This document shows, piece after piece, positions 41,222-51,511 of a stretch of DNA of 64,000 nucleotides (position 1 is its first letter; every line of letters begins with the position of its first letter). The translations under genes and the position numbers were made by a program. Below the pieces are notes generated by a model. It was not told the origin of the DNA, did not search any database, and worked only from the letters and a program-made list of their open reading frames with translations. Origin of the DNA: Azoarcus_F sp036734105 (GTDB lineage: Bacteria; Pseudomonadota; Gammaproteobacteria; Burkholderiales; Rhodocyclaceae); NCBI GenBank assembly GCA_036734105.1, contig DAIMZH010000005.1, positions 39,106 to 103,105 of the forward strand, written 5' to 3'.

Positions 41222-42109
41222 ATGAAACGAGTCACCAAGGCCGTGTTTCCCGTTGCCGGAATGGGCACGCGATTTCTACCAGCGACCAAGGCAAGTCCCA
41301 AGGAGATGCTGCCCATTGTCGACAAGCCCTTGATTCAATATGCGGTGGAAGAGGCCGTGGCGGCGGGAATTACCGAGTTGGTGTTCATTACTGGCCGTAC
41401 CAAACGCGCCATTGAGGACCACTTCGACAAGGCTTATGAGTTGGAGACCGAGTTGGAGGCTCGCGGCAAGCATGCCTTGCTTGATGTGGTGCGCAAGACC
41501 GTGCCGGCTGGGGTCAACTGTATCTACATTCGCCAACCCGAGGCTTTGGGTCTGGGTCATGCCGTCCTTTGCGCTTCGCATGTGGTGGGCGATGATGAAG
41601 CTTTTGCGGTTCTTCTAGCGGACGACTTGCTGGACAACGACGGTGGTGCACCAGTGTTGAAGCAAATGGTGGATGTGTTCAACTACAACCGTTGTTCCGT
41701 GCTCGGCACGATGGACGTGCCGATTGAAGACACCCGGCAATATGGCATCGTCAGCACCGAAAGTGCGAGTGGTCGGGCGCGGCGAGTGACGGGAATCGTC
41801 GAAAAGCCCAAGCCTGAAGAGGCTCCTTCCACTCAGGCTGTGGTTGGCCGGTACATCCTCACGCCACGTGTCTTCCGTCATCTGCGCGATCTGCGTCCCG
41901 GTGCAGGTGCCGAGTTGCAGCTCACTGACGCGATTGCGGCCTTGCTCAAGGAGGAGGCTGTACTGGCGTATGAATTTGAAGGGCAGCGTTATGACTGCGG
42001 ATCCAAGCTGGGCTATCTCAAGGCGACGGTTGAGCTTGCTTTACGTCATCCAGAACTCGCCGACGATTTCGCCGCTTATCTGGCGACACGCGGTGCACTC
42101 GGCTCTTAA
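41222..42109 (+). CDS. galU: UTP-glucose-1-phosphate uridylyltransferase
   Basis: GalU makes UDP-glucose, precursor for LPS core, exopolysaccharide and trehalose or glycogen-type sugars. The 295 residues begin KAVFPVAGMGTRFLPATKAS and PKEMLPIVDKPLIQYAVEEA. Further matches are LGLGHAVLCASHVVGDDEAF, VLLADDLLDNDGG, the catalytic-site IVEKPKPEEAPST and VGRYILTPRVFRHL. CAGGA lies at good distance before the ATG. It is convergent with typA, and a hairpin terminator lies between. An FNR-type box is upstream. Confidence 0.95.
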   Translation: MKRVTKAVFPVAGMGTRFLPATKASPKEMLPIVDKPLIQYAVEEAVAAGITELVFITGRTKRAIEDHFDKAYELETELEARGKHALLDVVRKTVPAGVNCIYIRQPEALGLGHAVLCASHVVGDDEAFAVLLADDLLDNDGGAPVLKQMVDVFNYNRCSVLGTMDVPIEDTRQYGIVSTESASGRARRVTGIVEKPKPEEAPSTQAVVGRYILTPRVFRHLRDLRPGAGAELQLTDAIAALLKEEAVLAYEFEGQRYDCGSKLGYLKATVELALRHPELADDFAAYLATRGALGS

Positions 42110-42110
42110 A

Positions 42111-42146
42111 AGATAAAAAAACCGCCACACTGTCGAGTGTGGCGGT
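42111..42146 (-). terminator. intrinsic terminator of typA, possibly bidirectional
   Basis: ACCGCCACACT (42121-42131) and AGTGTGGCGGT (42136-42146) form a perfect 11-bp stem with a GTCG loop. On the minus strand it is followed by TTTTTTATCTTTT, making a strong terminator for typA. It starts 11 bases past the galU stop, so it could also end galU transcripts, although the plus strand lacks a U-tract. Confidence 0.85.
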
Positions 42147-42209
42147 TCGTCTGGAGCGGAGCATTGTGGCAGACTTGTTGCCGTGTCCGCCGCCTGCCTC
42201 GGTGACATC

Positions 42210-44024
<1,815 letters not shown>

Positions 44025-44166
44025 GGGGCTGAGCAGAATTTAGAATAACTCTGGATTTTAGCACGTAGCGGTGAAGGAATTATGAATTGCGTTAAGGGGC
44101 GTTATTCAGCGTGCTAGAATCGGCCGCCGAAGGGGCGCTGGGCCGAGTCAGACAGGAGAAGACGGA

Positions 44167-44904
44167 ATGCTGGGGATTATCGGAGGAAGTGGACTGACCA
44201 AGTTGTCTTCGCTGGAGGTGGTGCGTCGGCAGGTAATCAGGACGCCGTTTGGTGAGCCTTCTGGCGCACTGATTTTTGGTCGTCTGTGTGATCGTGAGGT
44301 GGTGTTTCTGGCTCGCCATGGTCATGGTCACACCATTCCGCCGCATCAGGTCAATTACCTCGCCAACACCTGGGCCTTGAAGGAGGCCGGTGTGACCGAA
44401 ATTCTGTCGATCGCTTCGGTTGGCGGAATTCGAGCGGATCTTGGTCCGGGGGTGTTGGTTGTGCCGGATCAGATCATTGACTACACATGGGGGCGGCAAA
44501 GCACTTTTTTCGACGGCGATGACCAGATCGTTCACCACATCGACTTTACGCAACCTTACGACAGCGCAGCAAGACAGAAGATACTGGCTGCGGCAAGTGC
44601 TGCGGGAGAGGCAGTGGTTGACGGGGCCGTCTATGCGGCCACGCAAGGTCCCAGGCTGGAAACTGCTGCTGAAATCAACCGCCTGGAACGCGATGGTGCG
44701 GACGTGGTCGGCATGACCGCCATGCCAGAGGCAGTCCTCGCTCGCGAGCAGGATCTGCCCTACGCTGCAATCAATGTGGTGGCAAACTTTGCTGCGGGTC
44801 GGGGTAGCAGCGAACATGCAATCTCGTTTGAGGAGATTGATGTTGTACTGCAGCAAGCCATGGCCCGCGTTCGTAAGTTGCTCGAATGCTATTGCCGCTG
44901 CTGA
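44167..44904 (+). CDS. S-methyl-5'-thioinosine/thioadenosine phosphorylase
   Basis: This PNP-family phosphorylase of 245 residues salvages methylthio-purine nucleosides formed from polyamine or homoserine-lactone metabolism. The phosphate loop is MLGIIGGSGLTKL, then LARHGHGHTIPPHQVNYLAN, ILSIASVGGIRADLGPGVLV, the substrate region ATQGPRLETAAEINRLERDG and the VGMTAMPEAVLAREQDLPYA helix. Length and motifs resemble the methylthioinosine phosphorylase of Pseudomonas rather than the longer eukaryotic MTAP; the exact base preference is not provable here. AGGAG precedes the ATG, and a TAGAAT -10-like hexamer lies at 44115. Confidence 0.88.
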   Translation: MLGIIGGSGLTKLSSLEVVRRQVIRTPFGEPSGALIFGRLCDREVVFLARHGHGHTIPPHQVNYLANTWALKEAGVTEILSIASVGGIRADLGPGVLVVPDQIIDYTWGRQSTFFDGDDQIVHHIDFTQPYDSAARQKILAAASAAGEAVVDGAVYAATQGPRLETAAEINRLERDGADVVGMTAMPEAVLAREQDLPYAAINVVANFAAGRGSSEHAISFEEIDVVLQQAMARVRKLLECYCRC

Positions 44905-44920
44905 ATCGAGCCGGGCGCGC

Positions 44921-45100
44921 CTATCTGCGTGTAGCCAGGCCGTGAAGCACGCGACGCTGGACATCGGGAGGGATGCCGATCTCGATCATGTTCAGTCGCG
45001 CGTTGGCGTGATCTCCACCTTGCATCAGATAGTCGATGATCTTGCCGACAAAACGGCGCATCCATAGGTCTCTGCGCTTCTCCATGTTTGCGGTAAGCAT
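44921..45100 (-). CDS. small protein of 59 residues, unknown function
   Basis: This open frame runs from ATG 45100 to TAG 44921-44923. It is preceded by AACAGGAGACCAAA, a very good ribosome site. The product begins MLTANMEKRRDLWMRRFVGK and includes IIDYLMQGGDHANARLNMIE and IGIPPDVQRRVLHGLATRR. It is basic, apparently soluble and helical, with no signal peptide or membrane segment. I do not recognise the family. It is convergent with the phosphorylase gene, whose stop is 16 bases away. The ribosome site, absence of a competing gene and coding-like codon use make it likely real. Confidence 0.7.
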   Translation of the reverse strand: MLTANMEKRRDLWMRRFVGKIIDYLMQGGDHANARLNMIEIGIPPDVQRRVLHGLATRR

Positions 45101-45415
45101 TTTGGTCTCCTGTTTTAGTTTTCAGCTCAGACGTCAGATGATTCATATGGCGTTTGAGGGAAGTTTTCTGTGCAGGTTTCATGACTTTGGTGGCCAGGCA
45201 GGCAGAGAATTTCAACAAACTGTTTCCAAAGCCACTTTGACGTAATAATGTGCCCGCATCATTAAATTGTAAAGAGTTTTCCGAATCCTTTTTGATGTTG
45301 AAGGCATTTTGGGTTCAAGCGACTGGTTCGGTTGTTTTGTCCACACCTTGTGATGCGAATGGCCTGTCTGTCAGGATATGCCGAGTGCGGGCTTCACGTG
45401 CAAGGTCCCGACCGG
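45101..45415. other. gene-free stretch between guanine deaminase and the small ORF
   Basis: No gene is seen in these 315 bases, and the A/T content at 45100-45320 is visibly higher than in the flanks. It should hold the promoter of the 59-residue ORF (minus strand). On the plus strand TTGACG (45237-45242) stands without a good -10 at the right distance. The end of guaD lies at 45416. Confidence 0.55.
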
Positions 45416-46759
45416 TCAGTTGCGGTTTCCGCAGTGGTGCTGCGGGGATTGATGCACGCAATTGCCTGCCGCATAGGTGGCCTTGATGCAGCGGTCGTCA
45501 CCCAGCATCATCAGCGCAAACAACCTCTCCGGGAGGGAATTGCATCTGCTTAGACGCCTTTCGATCAATGAATCCACGGGTGGATCAATGATCACGAAGT
45601 CCGCATCCTTGCCAGGCAACAGATTGCCTATGGAGTGATCCAGTTGCAGGCAACGTGCACCACCCAGGGTTGCCAGATACAGCCCTTGTTCGGCGCTGAG
45701 TCTTTGGCCTTGCAATTGCAAAACCCTGTAGGCATCAGACAGGGTGCCAAGCATGGAGAAGCTGGTGCCTGCGCCAATGTCGGTGCCGACTCCGACAGCA
45801 ATGCCGGCTTCGATGGCAGCGTACAGGTCAAAGAGTCCCGAACCCAGAAAAAGGTTTGAGCTGGGACAAAAACTGATTGCACTGCGGGAGTCCGCCATCA
45901 GGCGCCGGTCCTTGTCGTCGAGCCAGATACAGTGTGCAAACACCGAGCGTGGGCCAAGTTGCTGATATCGCTTATAGACATCGAGATAACTCAGCGCCTC
46001 GGGATAGAGATTGCCGACCCAGCTCACCTCTTCGGGGTTTTCGGCGAGATGCGACTGAAGGTATAAATCGGGATGTGTCCTGAATAGTTCTCCAGCCAGG
46101 GTCATGGCGTGTCTGGAAGAGGTCGGAGCAAAACGCGGCGTGATGGCATACGCCAGGCGATCGCGATTGTGCCAGCGCTCGATCAGCGACAGTGTTTCGA
46201 TGTGAGCTTGTTCGGTGTTGTCGCATAGCGCTGCAGGGCAGTTGCGATCCATCAAGACGCGACCCGCTATCAATCGCATGTGCCGACGCTGGGCAGCTTT
46301 GAATATGGCGTCTACCGAGTGGGAGTGTACAGTGGCGAAAACCATTGCAGTGGTGGTGCCGTTGCGCAACAACTGTTCGCAGAAAACCGATGCCACCTCA
46401 TCCGCGTGAGCCGGGTCGGAAAATGCCATCTCGGACGCAAAGGCATAGCGTTCCAGCCACTCCAGCAGGTGTTCTCCAAAACTGGCGATAATGTCCGTCT
46501 GGCTGTAGTGTGTGTGGGTGTCTACAAAACCCGGTAACAACAGTTTGTCTCTATAGTCGAACAACGGGACATGGTCGGGTAGTTGTTGCAGCAATGCACA
46601 TGCAGGCCCGCAGGCGCTGACAAGGCCATCGCGGACGATCAGCAAACCATCCGTATGGTGCGTCAGCGCCTTGGCGCCTTCCTCGAAGGGTGAGGCAGTA
46701 CAGTGGGCGATTTCGGCTCTGACCGCAAAGATGGTTGGGTTTTGATTGACGGGCCACAT
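45416..46759 (-). CDS. guaD: guanine deaminase
   Basis: GuaD converts guanine to xanthine in purine catabolism or salvage. The 447 residues form an amidohydrolase: metal ligands in LLLPGFVDTHTHYSQTDIIA, the GuaD-type segment HLLEWLERYAFASEMAFSDP, LYLQSHLAENPEEVSWVGNL with the next His ligand, FAHCIWLDDKDRRLMADSRS and the Asp ligand in AVGVGTDIGAGTSFSMLGTL. ATG 46759 fits. Together with the nearby methylthiopurine phosphorylase it gives a loose purine-salvage theme, though the genes are not in one operon. Confidence 0.93.
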   Translation of the reverse strand: MWPVNQNPTIFAVRAEIAHCTASPFEEGAKALTHHTDGLLIVRDGLVSACGPACALLQQLPDHVPLFDYRDKLLLPGFVDTHTHYSQTDIIASFGEHLLEWLERYAFASEMAFSDPAHADEVASVFCEQLLRNGTTTAMVFATVHSHSVDAIFKAAQRRHMRLIAGRVLMDRNCPAALCDNTEQAHIETLSLIERWHNRDRLAYAITPRFAPTSSRHAMTLAGELFRTHPDLYLQSHLAENPEEVSWVGNLYPEALSYLDVYKRYQQLGPRSVFAHCIWLDDKDRRLMADSRSAISFCPSSNLFLGSGLFDLYAAIEAGIAVGVGTDIGAGTSFSMLGTLSDAYRVLQLQGQRLSAEQGLYLATLGGARCLQLDHSIGNLLPGKDADFVIIDPPVDSLIERRLSRCNSLPERLFALMMLGDDRCIKATYAAGNCVHQSPQHHCGNRN

Positions 46760-46833
46760 GGTTGCAGTATGAATGAGTATGAATGCTGATCGTATTTGCG
46801 GAGCTCGCAGGAATGGTCGGATGAGCAGGGTTG

Positions 46834-47646
46834 ATGATGATGGAAAAACTGATCAACGATTCGGATTTTGCCTTATTCCGGGCGCTGATGATGCAGGCTG
46901 CAGGGATTGACCTTGCACCCTCGAAAAAACAGTTGGTGAGCAGTCGTCTGCAGCGTCGCCTGAGGGCATGCGGGGTGGAGAGCTTCGCTGAATATCATAA
47001 ATTGGTTACTGGTAAGGCGGGGAGGGAGGAGTACGAGCGAATGGTTGATCTCCTGACCACCCACGAAACCTATTTTTTCCGGGAGTCCCGACATTTCGAT
47101 TTTCTTGATGGCGAGGTTTTGAAGCTGCTTCCGCAGCATGGCTTGTTGCGTTTCTGGAGTGCGGCATGTTCATCAGGGGAGGAGGCTTGCAGCATTGCGA
47201 TGTTGCTGATGGAACGGCTCGGCCATGCCAGACAGTGGGAGGTGTTGGCCTCCGACATCAGTCAGGAAGTGATTCGTCGCGCCCAGGAAGGAGTGTACTC
47301 CGCCACCCGCCTCGATAATATGCCAAAGAGCTATCTTGAACGATATTGCGAGATCTTCGATGACGGAGGTGAGTTGCGTCTGCGACTGAACGCATTACTG
47401 CGCACCAGAATGCACTTCAAGCGGGTAAATCTCAACGAGCGCATGACAAGCGTTGGCCTGTTTGATGTTGTATTTCTGCGCAATGTACTGATCTACTTCG
47501 ACAGCGAACACAAGCGCGAAATCGTCGAAAGGGTAACTCGCCAGATCAAACCGGGCGGTTGGTTGTTCATTGGCCATGCCGAGACCTTGAATGGTTTGGA
47601 CCTGCCCTTTGATCTAATTGTGCCGACGATCTATAGAAAACACTGA
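46834..47646 (+). CDS. cheR: CheR-type protein-glutamate methyltransferase
   Basis: CheR methylates glutamates of chemoreceptors using SAM. The product of about 270 residues has the N-terminal helical CheR domain (DFALFRALMMQAAGIDLAPS, VDLLTTHETYFFRESRHFDF). The SAM-binding domain includes LRFWSAACSSGEEACSIAML, VLASDISQEVIRRAQEGVYS, LFDVVFLRNVLIYFDSEHKR and PGGWLFIGHAETLNGL. Three consecutive ATG codons (46834, 46837, 46840) follow a GAGCAGGG, so the start is uncertain by up to two residues. The only chemotaxis-type neighbour is the cheB-like gene 10 bases downstream; no receptor, cheA, cheW or flagellar gene is near. Confidence 0.92.
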   Translation: MMMEKLINDSDFALFRALMMQAAGIDLAPSKKQLVSSRLQRRLRACGVESFAEYHKLVTGKAGREEYERMVDLLTTHETYFFRESRHFDFLDGEVLKLLPQHGLLRFWSAACSSGEEACSIAMLLMERLGHARQWEVLASDISQEVIRRAQEGVYSATRLDNMPKSYLERYCEIFDDGGELRLRLNALLRTRMHFKRVNLNERMTSVGLFDVVFLRNVLIYFDSEHKREIVERVTRQIKPGGWLFIGHAETLNGLDLPFDLIVPTIYRKH

Positions 47647-47656
47647 AGAGGCTTCA

Positions 47657-48292
47657 ATGGGTGAGCATGAGCGATTTGCAATGACGCCGAACAGTCGGCA
47701 TGTAGCCATGGTTGGTCGTGCTCGTCTTGTTGCCATTGGCGCCTCAACGGGCGGAACCCAGGCACTTGAGGTTGTTCTTGGCGGTCTGACTCCGAGTTGT
47801 CCGGGTGTGGTGGTTGTGCAGCACATGCCGGAACGCTTCACCGCCCTGTTTGCGCGTCGTCTTGATCAGTTGTGCAAACTTGAAGTTCGTGAAGCTTGTT
47901 CAGGTGATCGGGTGCTATCAGGTTGTGCGTTGATTGCACCCGGCGGCAGACACATGCAGATCCGCTGCCACGGTGACGGTTATGTCGTTCATCTGGATGA
48001 TGAGCCTCCGGTAAATCGTCACCGGCCATCGGTTGATGTGCTCTTTCAGTCTGTGGCCGAACATGCGGGAGACCGGGCCATAGCGGTCATCCTGACCGGT
48101 ATGGGTGGCGATGGCGCGCGCGGGCTTCTGGAGGTCCGGCGTCATGGTGGACACACCATCGCGCAGGACGAACAGAGTTGCGTGGTTTATGGTATGCCGC
48201 GCGAGGCGGTTCGCCTGGGGGCGGCAGAGCAGGTGTTGCCCGTTGCAGGTATCGCCACGGCGATTGGGCTGCTGGCAGGACGCACTGGCTAG
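47657..48292 (+). CDS. single-domain CheB methylesterase, no receiver
   Basis: This protein-glutamate methylesterase/deamidase of 211 residues corresponds only to the catalytic half of CheB. The Ser30-His56-Asp152 triad is complete, in VAIGASTGGTQALEVVLG, VVVQHMPERFTALFARRLDQ and ILTGMGGDGARGLLEVRRHG. The usual N-terminal receiver domain (about 140 residues) and linker are absent. The gene starts properly with GAGG five bases before the ATG, so this is its normal form and not a 5' truncation. Activity is therefore not expected to be controlled by CheA phosphorylation in the usual way. It pairs with the cheR gene 10 bases upstream. Confidence 0.9.
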   Translation: MGEHERFAMTPNSRHVAMVGRARLVAIGASTGGTQALEVVLGGLTPSCPGVVVVQHMPERFTALFARRLDQLCKLEVREACSGDRVLSGCALIAPGGRHMQIRCHGDGYVVHLDDEPPVNRHRPSVDVLFQSVAEHAGDRAIAVILTGMGGDGARGLLEVRRHGGHTIAQDEQSCVVYGMPREAVRLGAAEQVLPVAGIATAIGLLAGRTG

Positions 48293-48324
48293 CGATGCGC
48301 TGTTGTTGATAACCGCCTTGCCGG

Positions 48325-48861
48325 CTACCCGCTCTGGTCGTCGCTGATCAGTCTGCGGGCGCCGTTATACCGTGCAAGCCAATAGCGTGTTGACATGTTT
48401 TCGACCCTGACCTGGCCGCCGCTCGACGGCGCATGCAGGAACTTGCCGTCGCCGATATAAAGCCCTACGTGCGAAAAGGGTTGTTTGCGTGTGTTGAAGA
48501 ACACCAGATCGCCCGGTTGCAAGTCGTTCTTGTCCACCTTGATGCCAACACGCGCCATGTCCGCAGCACGGCGTGGCAAGGATACGCCCTCGTGTTTGAA
48601 GACGTTGAGCACCAGTCCACTACAATCAAGACCGCTTTCGCGCGAGGTGCCCCCAAAGCGATAGCGCACACCAACATAGCTCATGCCATGTTTGACCAGT
48701 CGTTCGGAGGCGTTTTCGAGATCTTCCTGCTGCAACTTGTATTGAAGTCCCAACTGGGTGCGTAGTTGAGGAGGATCGGCCAGCGCGCTGGTAGAATACA
48801 CGAGGCTCAGGGCGAGCACTGATGCAGCCGCGAGTGCGGTTCGGGTGGCTAATTTCAGCAT
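48325..48861 (-). CDS. NlpC/P60 family cell-wall hydrolase
   Basis: This secreted cysteine peptidase probably cuts the peptide stem of peptidoglycan. From ATG 48861 the 178-residue product has a signal peptide (LKLATRTALAAASVLALSLV, cut near SALA). The NlpC/P60 domain contains Cys80 in SGLDCSGLVLNVFKHEG, His131 in PFSHVGLYIGDGKFLHA and His143, the full catalytic triad. A longer start at 48879 would overlap the upstream gene by 11 bases and put acidic residues before the signal. It follows the exonuclease-like gene closely on the same strand. Confidence 0.88.
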   Translation of the reverse strand: MLKLATRTALAAASVLALSLVYSTSALADPPQLRTQLGLQYKLQQEDLENASERLVKHGMSYVGVRYRFGGTSRESGLDCSGLVLNVFKHEGVSLPRRAADMARVGIKVDKNDLQPGDLVFFNTRKQPFSHVGLYIGDGKFLHAPSSGGQVRVENMSTRYWLARYNGARRLISDDQSG

Positions 48862-48868
48862 GGTGTGC

Positions 48869-49510
48869 TCATCGTTCATTCAGGCGGCGGTGAGTGCGTT
48901 CGAGTTCGGCGAGCGCTTTCGGAGAGATCATCCCCCGCCGTGTGGCGCGGCCTTCCAGCGCCAGCATGAGCTGGGCAATGGCGTATGCGTCGCCCAATGC
49001 GTGGTGGCGTTGAAAGGTCTCGATATCGAACGAGCGCATCCATTCGCTCAAACGTGTCGGGCGCGAGATTTTCTCTGGAAACACCGCGGGTAGCAAGCAG
49101 TGAAGGTCCAGCCACAGCCATTCGGTTTGAATGCCGAGGTGTACGTCCAGCGCGCGCTCAAGCATGACCCGATTGAGGCCAGCGCCATATACGACTACCG
49201 GCCCGTTGCCTGCAAAGGTGAGCAGATTCACCAGCGCGGTTTCGGGGTCGGGATCGAGTTGTGCATGAAAGCTGTCTTCGGCCACCAGGGTGCCACCGGC
49301 AAGCGCAATGGCGGCCACTGACAATAGTCGATCACGGTCGACATCCAGGCCGGAGGATTCGGTGTTGAGTACGACATAGCGTGTTTCAAAATGCGACTTG
49401 CCGAGGTCTGGGGCGGGGGTATTTTGCCAGGCCGAGAGGGTTTCCCGTAGCGCAAGGCTCAGCGTTGCCGTGTCGCTGCGCGGGGTGAGGAGTCGTGACA
49501 GCCACTTCAC
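48869..49510 (-). CDS. DnaQ-like exonuclease domain protein, catalytically degenerate
   Basis: These 213 residues have a DEDDh exonuclease fold, but key metal ligands have changed. The first motif reads YVVLNTESSGLDVDRDRLLS, with Asn49 where Asp is required and Glu51 kept. The second motif reads VVVYGAGLNRVMLERALDVH, with Asn113 at the usual Asp. The third motif His169-x4-Asp174 (HHALGDAYA) is intact. Loss of two of four metal ligands suggests a non-catalytic or altered role. Its start overlaps the stop of the cNMP/CBS/DUF294 gene (ATGA), so the two are translated together and probably work together. Confidence 0.85.
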   Translation of the reverse strand: MKWLSRLLTPRSDTATLSLALRETLSAWQNTPAPDLGKSHFETRYVVLNTESSGLDVDRDRLLSVAAIALAGGTLVAEDSFHAQLDPDPETALVNLLTFAGNGPVVVYGAGLNRVMLERALDVHLGIQTEWLWLDLHCLLPAVFPEKISRPTRLSEWMRSFDIETFQRHHALGDAYAIAQLMLALEGRATRRGMISPKALAELERTHRRLNER

Positions 49511-51405
49511 AGTTGGTAATCCATCTTGAGTCGGCTTTGCAATTTGCGGGCTTGCCGGAAAGCCTCTTTCAGAATCCGGCGATCGAGTTCATTGAGCGCA
49601 TCTGGCCGAATCCGGTTGTCGTGTTCGGGGGTGCTGTTTGCTTCAAGGTGCTGGGCGCGCAACCGCAGCAACTGAATGAAGTGGAAACCGTCGATGAAGG
49701 ACGAGATCTCCTCGGCTTTCATGCCAATCTTGGCGCCAGCCTGGCGCAGTCGCTGAGCGGTGCTGCTGGCATTGCTCTCTGCACGCAGTGCGAGAATGCG
49801 TGCGACGTCGACAAACAGGCGGGCACCGGAGATCTTGAGATCAATGGTGCCGTCGTCTTCCAGCACGAAGTCGCGCAGTCGTCCAAGTGGCGGCATCACG
49901 GTCAGCGCGTTGCCAGCCATCATGCGAAGGAAGGCCGGGTTGCGGCTCGCGGTTTTGTTCAACCAGGTGCGGAGCTCGTCCCCCAGCCTCTCGTTGCCCG
50001 ATATTACGCGAAAATCAAAGAAGATCGAGGCGTTGAGCAAGGCTTCCGGGTCGGGTTCGTTGATCCAGGCGTTGAAGCGACGTTGCCACCCTCTCGGGGT
50101 GAGGCATAGCTCGGGGTTGCTCGCCATGATGTTGCCCTTGCACAGCGGAAACCCGCATTGCGCAAGCGACTGGGTGACACTCCCGGCAAAGGCGAGCAGG
50201 CGGGTCTTGAGGGCGTCGCTATTGACGCTGTCATCGCAACTGAAGATCAGGCCGTTGTCCTGGTCCGTTGACAGGGTTTGCTCGTGACGTCCCTCTGAGC
50301 CAAACGCCAGCCATGCGTAATCGACGCCTTGCAGATCATGCCGTGCCAGTTCGAGCTGTATGATGCGACGTGTCAGGGCATCGTTGAGGGCCGATATGAA
50401 CTGTGTGAGCTGTTCTGCGCCCACCCCCTGGGCGACCAGATTGAGTGCCAATTGACGGATGTCGGCGCTTGCAACCCGGAAGGCTTCGGTGTCCGATGCG
50501 CTGTCGATGTTGGCTCGCACCTGTCTGAGACTGACACGCTGAAGAGCGAAGAGGTCGCGCTCCGAGACCACGCCTTTGAGACTGCCACGGCTGTCGACCA
50601 CCAGAAGGTGCCGGACACCATGAGTGGCCATTTCGAGCACTGCTTCATAGGCAGAGGCGCTTGCGCCCATGGTGTGTGGACCAGGCGTCATCACTTCGAC
50701 AATCGGACGGTCGAGGTTGAAACCGGGTAACACTACCCGGGGTAGCAGATCGCTCTGCGTCAAGACGCCAAGCGGGCGCTTTTCATCGTCAACAATGACC
50801 ATGCAGCCAAGCCGGTGATCAGCCATCACCTGCAACGCTTCGCGGGTTGAGCTTTCGGGTGAAACCGAAACTGGCGAGTGCTTGATCAGTTCGGAAAGGG
50901 TGGCAGCCATGGTCTGCTGTTCGGCAGCGCGCTGCGAAAATGCGGTTTGAAGCTGTTGTCTGGATTGGTTGAGCAGGCTGGCGATGTATTGCGTGCAGAA
51001 GAGGTGAAAGACCGGACTCATCCTCATCAACGAATGAAAGTCAGAGACGGCCAGTTGAAAGATGAAGCTGTCTTCGAGGGCGAGATAGCGATTGGTCGAG
51101 GCACGTCTGGCTGAGATGGCACCGATCGGGAAGCATTCACCGGGGCCAAGCGCCATGGTGGCCAGCTCAAGTCCGGGAGTTGCGCTGGCAGGGCGTGACT
51201 GGACCTTGCCTCGCTGAATGATGAAGAAATGTTCGGGAGCACCCATTGCGGGGGTGAGAATTTCGCTGCCTTCCACGTGGTAGGCAAGGTGTACCCGCTC
51301 CGCGACAAATTCAAGCGCCTCGGACTCCATCCGGTCAAAGGGAGAAAATCTTTTGAGAAAGTCGAGGCTTGCGCCAGTGAGCATGGCCGGTGCACTAGAG
51401 GTCAT
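49507..51405 (-). CDS. cNMP-binding/CBS/DUF294 nucleotidyltransferase-like protein
   Basis: This is a 632-residue multidomain cytoplasmic protein. Residues about 15-140 form a cyclic-nucleotide-type domain (FFIIQRGKVQSR, GPGECFPIGAISARRASTNR). About 180-300 form two CBS domains (VMADHRLGCMVIVDDEKRPL, MATHGVRHLLVVDSRG). About 330-470 form the DUF294 nucleotidyltransferase with AWLAFGSEGRHEQTLSTDQD, the GS...DQD signature of GlnD-like enzymes, and a DUF294 C-terminal domain follows. Such proteins are predicted to transfer nucleotides to a partner in response to ligands; the target is unknown. ATG 51405 is favoured among several possible starts, none with a good ribosome site. It overlaps the degenerate exonuclease gene. 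Confidence 0.87.
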   Translation of the reverse strand: MTSSAPAMLTGASLDFLKRFSPFDRMESEALEFVAERVHLAYHVEGSEILTPAMGAPEHFFIIQRGKVQSRPASATPGLELATMALGPGECFPIGAISARRASTNRYLALEDSFIFQLAVSDFHSLMRMSPVFHLFCTQYIASLLNQSRQQLQTAFSQRAAEQQTMAATLSELIKHSPVSVSPESSTREALQVMADHRLGCMVIVDDEKRPLGVLTQSDLLPRVVLPGFNLDRPIVEVMTPGPHTMGASASAYEAVLEMATHGVRHLLVVDSRGSLKGVVSERDLFALQRVSLRQVRANIDSASDTEAFRVASADIRQLALNLVAQGVGAEQLTQFISALNDALTRRIIQLELARHDLQGVDYAWLAFGSEGRHEQTLSTDQDNGLIFSCDDSVNSDALKTRLLAFAGSVTQSLAQCGFPLCKGNIMASNPELCLTPRGWQRRFNAWINEPDPEALLNASIFFDFRVISGNERLGDELRTWLNKTASRNPAFLRMMAGNALTVMPPLGRLRDFVLEDDGTIDLKISGARLFVDVARILALRAESNASSTAQRLRQAGAKIGMKAEEISSFIDGFHFIQLLRLRAQHLEANSTPEHDNRIRPDALNELDRRILKEAFRQARKLQSRLKMDYQL

Positions 51406-51511
51406 GATGCGTTTCGCGAGCGGTAAAACCAGCAATTATACCGCTCGCACCCGGGTAGTCTGGAAAAACCTTTGTCAGTTCGCGGGTTTGCCTTCGATTG
51501 TCCGTTGGTTG

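Noticed and set aside
44092..44964. Open frame of 290 codons on the minus strand
   Set aside because: It is antisense to the methylthiopurine phosphorylase gene, which has a good ribosome site and complete motifs.
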